A stretch of DNA of 64,000 bases from Hansfordia pulvinata (taxonomy: Eukaryota > Ascomycota > Sordariomycetes > Xylariales): contig BJKQ01000013.1 of NCBI GenBank assembly GCA_006538405.1, positions 806,001-870,000 on the forward strand, written 5' to 3'. Under the pieces are notes generated by a model. It was not told where the DNA came from. It ran no database searches and saw only the letters and a list, made by a program, of their open reading frames with translations. Positions 58,306 to 64,000 of the stretch are shown piece after piece. The translations under genes were made by a program, and so were the position numbers. Within the stretch, counting starts at the first letter, position 1, and each line of letters begins with the position of its first letter.

Positions 58306-61256
58306 TCACATCGCGTTGTAGCTCGGATAGTTCAGTACATCGCCGAGGTCTGCGTCGGGATTGTCAAAGCCCGCCAAGGTGGCGCCTGCATCGTTCTCGG
58401 GTATGGCCCAGCCCACTGTAGAGAGGTTGAGTCAGTGCCAGCGTCGGCCAGAGCAGGGCGCTAATGTGAAGAAGTGCAAGCGGGAGATGGGCAGCAGGGG
58501 ATGCATTCACTCACTCGTCATAGTCGCCCATAGATCATGGAACACGGCAGGCTGATGCGAATACTGCTGCTGCTGCTGGGGCATCGCATCGTCCCCCGCG
58601 CCGAGCGGGAGTCCCATGGCCATGACCGACGCCTGCTGGTCTTCCGGCTGGTGCCCGTCCCACAGCGGCAGGTACTCGGTGAGGCTGCCATCGACGATGG
58701 GGCACGTGTTCTTGAGAGACCCGCCAGCGAACTGAGGCTGCCGCGAGAGATGGGGGCAGCCAGCGGCTGCCGCAGACGCCGCGGCGTACGCGTTGACTTC
58801 GGCCTCCTCGAGCTCGAGCGCCGCCACCTTCTGGTCGTACTTGCTCTTGACGGCGCGCAGGACGACGCGCAGCGCCGAGAGGGCGTCTATGTTCCTCCCA
58901 GGAGCGTCTTTCTTCTCAGACCCGAATGCCCCCTTGCCTGGGGTTGTGGTGGAGGTGGATGCCGACGCCGACGCCGCCGCCGCCGCCCTGTCCTTTTCCG
59001 CCATCGGGCACCCACCCCCGACTTCCTCGCCACCGTCCACCCTGGAAAGCCGCGCCAGCACGCCGCTGAGATCGAGCTGCTCCCTCGCGCGCCTGTTGTC
59101 GAACGCCGGCGGGGACGAGACGCTGCGGGCCGTGGCCACGGGGAAGGCGCTGCGGTAGGCGAAGATGATGGTGCAGATCAGCCGCGACATGTCCGTGCCG
59201 GAGAGGCCGTCGAGCCCGCCCGCCTCGTCCTGCGTCACTAGGAACTCGAGCGTGGCGCGCAGGGTCGCCATGACCGCCTGCAGGCGGGTAGGGTCGGCCT
59301 GCGGGGCGGCGGAGGCGGCGGATGCGGATGAGGCGGGGGCGCCGCCGGCCCCGAAGCCGCTCATGACGCTGTCCGCGGCGCTGCTGTCGCCGCTGCTGCT
59401 GCTGGCGGCTTCTGCGCGCCCACCTCTCCCGGTGCGGTTCTTGCTGATCAGTGGCGCGGCCACGACGTAGACCGAGGCGAAGAGCGAGGCCAAAGTGATG
59501 CTCCCTGTATGAGCCCGATAGTCAGAGCCTGGAGTGGCCTGTGTTTATCGTTTGGGGCCTACTTACGAGAGGAGGAGACCGCCTCGGGCATCGTATCCTG
59601 CCACTCACGCAGTTGGGCCTCCAGCCCGCGGCGTATGAGGTTGCGGTGGTACTCGGCCTGGCTGTTCTGCGAGGCACCGCCCCCGCCGAAGCCACTGTTG
59701 CTGCGGCGAGGCTTGTCGAGGCGGTTGATCTCGTCGACGACGTGCTGGAGGCGCACGAGCCAGACGAGCACGCGGTCCTGGTCCAGGGCGCTGTTCTGCT
59801 CGAGCACCTCGCAACACTTCGCCACCCACGGGGTGTGCTTGAGGGATGGCTCTCTGGCCCCGGCCCAGAAGTAGCTTGGTGTCGCGTCAGGAGAGGCTTG
59901 CGAGGGAGGGGATCAGGGCCAAGGGCGAACTCACGAGGCGACGACGTAGTAGCAACCAATGAAGGCTCGAATGCACGCCAGCAGGTGAGGCGAAACGAAA
60001 GGCATCTCGGCCTCTTGGTCGAAGTCTAGTTCGCGAATGATGTCGACGGCCATTTGCAAGTAGCGGAAGGCATTCTTGTTCTTCGGCCGCAAGTGGAAGG
60101 GAAACCTGTAAAGTGTGAGACGACACGAGGCGCCAAATGCGCTCGGTTTCGAGACGCGGAGCCTTCATCTGTAAGGTCGATTACAAAATTCGGCATGACG
60201 TACCAAGAACAATAAATCAGCAGCCCCTGGAGCAACTCGAGCGTCCTCTCCCCTCCCGACACGAACTTGATGCCAAGGACCTTGCGAAACTCCTCGTCGT
60301 ACAGACTGTGGGTCTGCAGGCTGGCCGAGCAGCTTGTTATGGCGAGGATCGAGAGCAGCACGAATGGGCTTTCCTTTGACATGGAACGAACGTCTGCGTC
60401 TGCGGGCAGGACTATACACGGCATGTGCGGGAGCATGTCGTCTTTGAACCTGTCGAGAAGCTTATGGGCCGAGTCGAGGTTGAACCTGGGCTGCATGCCC
60501 AGGGACGTCAGAGGCCGATGGGCGGTCCCGGTGGATGCGGCAGGGCTGTCAGCCCGCTCGGATGATAGCTGACGCGCTTTGGTGGACATGTCATTGAAGC
60601 TGAAAGCCTGGGCCTTGGGGTACTGTGAGGTGCCGTCGGGGTGCAACCACTGCTCAGCATCCACATACTCGTCCTCGCTGGACGGCACTAGGTCTTCGAT
60701 GAAGCGGTCGTGTTTCTCGAGCAGTTCCTCGAGGTTCACAGACGAATCGCCGGTGGTCGGCACGTGAAAGTCAATGCTGAAGGTCTTGCCAGGCCCGGGA
60801 GGCGGAACAGGGCTGGCAGTGCTGGCAGCAGCGAGAGCTCTAGGGGAGGTAAGCCGAGTTTCACCAAAAGTAAAGTACAGCACAAGAGGAGGCACCCACT
60901 GAAGGGCGAGCAGGGGGGCACGGGGAAAAAGTCAAAGGGGACTCACTGCTGGGGGTTCCTGGGACGGCGGGTTCTGGGCCCGGTGCGGAAGACACACTCC
61001 CGCTTGTACTCGGAACAGCTGTACGGCACGGGTGGTGAGCCTGAGAAAGCGTGCCACATGTCTAGCTCGCTGATCTCTGGAACAGCCGAGCTGGGTCGAG
61101 GGGGCAGAAATACCGTTTACAGATGCCATCTTGTGGGCCGGGCAGGCACTTGAGCTTGGAGCTCCGGCAGGCCTCGCAGGCGTAGCTCATCTTGGCCCTG
61201 GGGCGGCCAGACGCCGCTGAGAGCGGTGCTGGCGTCTGCTCATGTTCGTCGCTCAT
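58306..61256 (-). CDS. Zn2Cys6 transcription factor
   Basis: Nuclear DNA-binding regulator; target genes unknown. Seven exons join in phase: 61256-61114, 61018-60947, 60839-60204, 60105-59935, 59874-59567, 59504-58515 and 58415-58306, giving 809 residues. The binuclear cluster has cysteines at 27, 30, 37, 46, 49 and 56 (x2, x6, x8, x2, x6) and is split by intron 1 between Cys46 and Cys49. It is followed by the basic RTGPRTRRPRN. The middle part is a fungal-specific regulatory domain, including YCSWFPFHLRPKNKNAFRYLQMA. The C-terminal third is Ala/Ser-rich with a QQQQQ stretch. The last exon (GWAIPENDAGATLAGFD to YPSYNAM) is reached by a GTGAGT donor that overlaps an in-frame TGA at 58507-58509. 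An upstream in-frame Met at 61382 is less likely, as MSDEHEQ is 26 codons before the first Cys. Confidence 0.92.
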
Positions 61257-62910
61257 AGCGGATGCCGTGCGTGGAATCTGTGCCGATAGAATGAAGGGAT
61301 GCTGCCGTTGTTCGCCCCCGGCGGCCTGGTCAGTCGGTGCAAGCGGCAGTCTCGCGGAGCAGATTGGCACATCGGCATACAAGGGATGCCGGGTGCCGGG
61401 TTATGAGTCCAGACGAAAAGACGTCTGTGCTGGGTGGTGGGCGAGCAGGGGCGCCAGAAAGATGAGTGATTGGCGGATGGTGTCGGAGGCCGGTGGCTGC
61501 TTCGGGGCGGAGAGCCCGGCAGCGGTTGGCCTTAACCTCCGGTGAGCATCGGAGGTTTGGTCAGCTTTCTGTGGGCCGTCCGCCGCCGCTGAATCGCGGC
61601 TGCAATCCACTGGAATGATCGGATTATGTGGTACGTGAATGCTGCTACTCGTGCTGTCTGCATTTGCCCTGAACTTGCACAGATGTCTCGTGTATATTGC
61701 ATAGCATGCATATGCACTTACTGGCGCCTGCCGTTTCAGGCAGCCAACGATTCGAGGTGAGGCAAGCAGGGGACGGTCGCGACTTCTTTGAATACCATTC
61801 ATTGACCCACGGATATGGTACAATCGTGCATCCTTGCAAGGTCATCGCGCCGTCCACGCCCAATAGGTTTCAACTTTCTCATCCACGGATTATCTAAGGT
61901 GTCAAGAACTGCACACACCAAGCATTCGCGACTCGCCCCGTCGCGGCAAACGGTCTACGAGTACAAACCTCCCTGTCATCAGATCACCACGCAGACCTGC
62001 ATACTTGCCTTCAACGACAAGCCCGAGTGCACATCATGCCAGTTTGGCAGCTGCACGTCAGCCCGAGCGCTGCTGTGTCCGTGTCTGTGCGCTCGACGAT
62101 CAAATCTGGGAACAGACGGCCCGTGCGAACCAACGACGCCAGCGGACCAGCTATCCGATGTGCATACTCGTACGAGTGCAGCCGCAAACTGGCACCTTCT
62201 GCCGTGGCTTCCATGCCGAATCCCTGCCTCTGTCCGTTGCGGTGATCGACGAGCCGTTGGAAAAGAAAAACAGGAAAAGGGAACGTCGCACCCTCTCCGC
62301 CGCATGCAGTAGCGCACGAGTGCCACTGTCTCCACGTTCATGTTTTCCACAACAAGAAATGCTTCTCATGAGGGGTTCAGAAATATATATTGAGAAAATG
62401 CTGACCGAAGAGACGCTCATCCTCCTCTCTGTCATCTCTCGCACTATCATTCATGTACAGATGATGGATCGGGAGAAACTGATGAGCGAACAACCGACAA
62501 GGGGTCGCGACGATACCGGCGTGCTGGCACGACCCGGCCTCGAACGAGATCCCCTCTCGGCTGTCTTCGTTACAATGTCTGCCTGCCCAATACAAGATGT
62601 GTGCACCCGGCTGATCAGGAAATACCCGCCACGCCCGAGTGCCGACTGCAACAATTCCCATCCTGGCCATGCTCAAGGCCATCGCCAGTTCGCCACAATC
62701 CGATGAAACGCCGTTTGTGTGCCGTGCCGTGCTCGCTGTGCCACGCTGAATGCTGTGCTTCGCGGTCTCTCGAATCCAGGCAGTGATCCACGTTTTGCCG
62801 CGGTCCAAGATCGAAGACGGCGTCTTAGCCAAAAAAAAAAGGGGGTGAATGATAGTGGAGAAGGGGGAAAGGAACCAAAAAAAAAAAACGCCAACGACCA
62901 CCAAAAACAC
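61257..62910. other. intergenic
   Basis: Promoter region of the Zn2Cys6 gene, then DNA without a supported gene; the 233-codon frame at 62005-62706 (+) has no recognisable feature. Copies of the dispersed 8-mer are at 61956 and 62165. A/T runs lie at 62829-62841 and 62876-62888, close to the 3' end of the next gene. Confidence 0.55.
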
Positions 62911-63686
62911 CTAGCTCTGGTGGAACCCTTTGCCCGTGAAGCCCTTCATCATGGCCACGGTGCACCCAATGATGATGGCAATAACGACAAGCAGCGCCAC
63001 CGCCGACCCGATGCTCATCATGAAGCCGCGGCGCCGTTTGCGCGCTCGCCGCAGCGCCGCGTGACTCAGCGCCTCGGGACTCTGCCGCCCACCAAGCTCC
63101 GGGTCACTGCCAGCCCTCGCGCGCTCGCCTTGGTCAGAGTCGACGGACTGCAGCGACTGTGGCCGGAACCCCTTGAACGCCGATGTGGTGTACGGCGGCG
63201 GCGGCGATGCTACCATCTCCAGCTCTTCCTTGTCCCCGGTCTTGCGTGTGCTCCACGCCGACTTTTTCGGCTCCGTCGTTGTTGGTGTCGTGGCCCCCTC
63301 GTCCTGAAATCCAAAGTCGAACACACTCTTGTTGCCGTTGTTGCCGTCTTGCGCGTGCGTCGCCCGTGGGGCTGCGGGAACTGTGCTGCGGTCGGCGATG
63401 AAACGAACGTCGAGCCCGAGGATGACGCCACTGATGTTGCCGAGCTATTCGCGTGGGATGCCCCCGGCGGCATGGGGAATAGCGAGGGAGACGGGCCTGG
63501 GCTGAAGGGCGACATCGGAGATGCCAGGTCGTGCGGCATCGCTGGGCTCAGCGGGGCGGGCGCCATGGCGAAGTAATCGCCGCTGTGTGCTGATGATCTT
63601 GTTGATCCATTGTAGGAGGGTATTAATATGGAAGGGAGAGTGGCAGAGTCCGCCGTGTCCCGCTGGTGGTCATCTGTCAGCGACAT
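62911..63686 (-). CDS. single-pass membrane protein, apparent frameshift
   Basis: Two overlapping minus-strand frames seem to form one protein. The first, from the Met at 63686 (MSLTDDHQRD), is Ser/Pro-rich with PPYN-like and SPFSPGPSP stretches. The second carries KSVFDFGFQDEG, a polar stretch with PPPPYTT, a basic RRARKRRRG and then a hydrophobic segment of about 22 residues (VALLVVIAIIIGCTVAMM) near the C-terminus, i.e. a type II or tail-anchored membrane protein. The change of frame lies between about 63340 and 63400; no intron with consensus ends links the two, and one missing base would. Alternatively, only one of the frames is real. No family was recognised. Confidence 0.5.
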
Positions 63687-64000
63687 GATCCGAGTGAGTA
63701 CGAGGAACTGGCACATACCTTGGACGGCGCTCGCAGCTGGTCAGCCATGTCAAGGCACGTCTATCACCGGAAGCTCGTGGGAGGGTTCTTCACAGCGAAT
63801 CCGGGATATTGACTGCTGGCTCGGGATCATTCAAAACTGATATCCAACTTTCTGGCGGATGTCTGTCGAAAGGATGTCTCTGCTCTGGGGAGGTGACTAC
63901 AGCAAAACCAGCTGTTCGCAGTAGATATGCTGTATCAGGCAGATCGGCAAGGTGATGCGCCAAGGAGTGAGAACGGATCACCCCGATGTCGTGATGGTTG
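63687..64000. other. window edge, nothing recognised
   Basis: Upstream flank of the membrane protein gene. No coding signal, promoter element or repeat was seen. Confidence 0.5.

Noticed and set aside
47066..61256. Secondary metabolite gene cluster (methyltransferase plus Zn2Cys6 factor)
   Set aside because: No backbone enzyme, tailoring oxidase or transporter lies between them; the two genes are 9 kb apart with an NLR relic and a secreted protein in between.
62005..62706. 233-codon plus-strand frame
   Set aside because: No recognisable features and overlaps several equally long frames on both strands.
1..64000. tRNA or 5S rRNA genes
   Set aside because: No T-arm (GTTCRANNC) with matching acceptor arms and no 5S-like block was found by eye; a covariance-model search would be decisive.

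Overview
The window is GC-rich nuclear DNA from a filamentous ascomycete (Pezizomycotina), most likely a Sordariomycete. The evidence is short spliceosomal introns (mostly 46-130 bp, GTRNGT donors, CTRAY branch sites, YAG acceptors), no operons, genes on both strands, and several genes of classically fungal type: a casein kinase I of the Neurospora CK-1a kind, an Ssk1-type response regulator, a Zn2Cys6 factor and a STAND/NLR receptor with ankyrin repeats.

Layout. Left part (0-20 kb): mitochondrial 2-methylcitrate dehydratase (+, 3252-5232), a small SH3 protein (+, 6078-7018), a TATA-driven gene for a secreted cysteine-knot-like peptide (+, 11105-11702), an Inp54-like inositol polyphosphate 5-phosphatase with a C-terminal membrane tail (-, 13219-15375) and casein kinase I (-, 17754-19044). 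A gene-poor stretch of about 10 kb follows. Middle part: a fungal HerA/FtsK-like P-loop ATPase broken by two apparent frameshifts (-, 28978-31322) and SSK1 with one apparent homopolymer frameshift (-, 32887-36384). A second gene-poor stretch (36.4-47 kb) is dense in microsatellites and short motifs. Right part: an eight-exon LaeA-like methyltransferase (+, 47066-49368), a decayed NLR (alpha/beta hydrolase, NACHT, ankyrin, ZZ finger; +, about 50.0-55.25 kb), a cysteine-free secreted protein (-, 55971-56870), a seven-exon Zn2Cys6 transcription factor (-, 58306-61256) and a single-pass membrane protein (-, 62911-63686).

The genes do not form a pathway. There is no PKS, NRPS or terpene synthase, so this is not a biosynthetic cluster. 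Housekeeping and signalling genes (propionate detoxification, PI(4,5)P2 turnover, clock/CK1, HOG pathway) are interspersed with fast-evolving accessory genes (secreted peptide, secreted cysteine-free protein, NLR).

The most notable observations are: (1) a perfect 16-bp tandem duplication plus two in-frame stops that explain how the NLR was broken; (2) an 8-mer, TACTCGTA/TACGAGTA, found about 45 times and only outside the genes; (3) a Kex2-like processed knottin-type peptide; (4) repeated one-base frameshifts in otherwise conserved genes, which look like sequence errors. Splice sites were chosen by eye from consensus and phase. They are inference until transcript data are seen.
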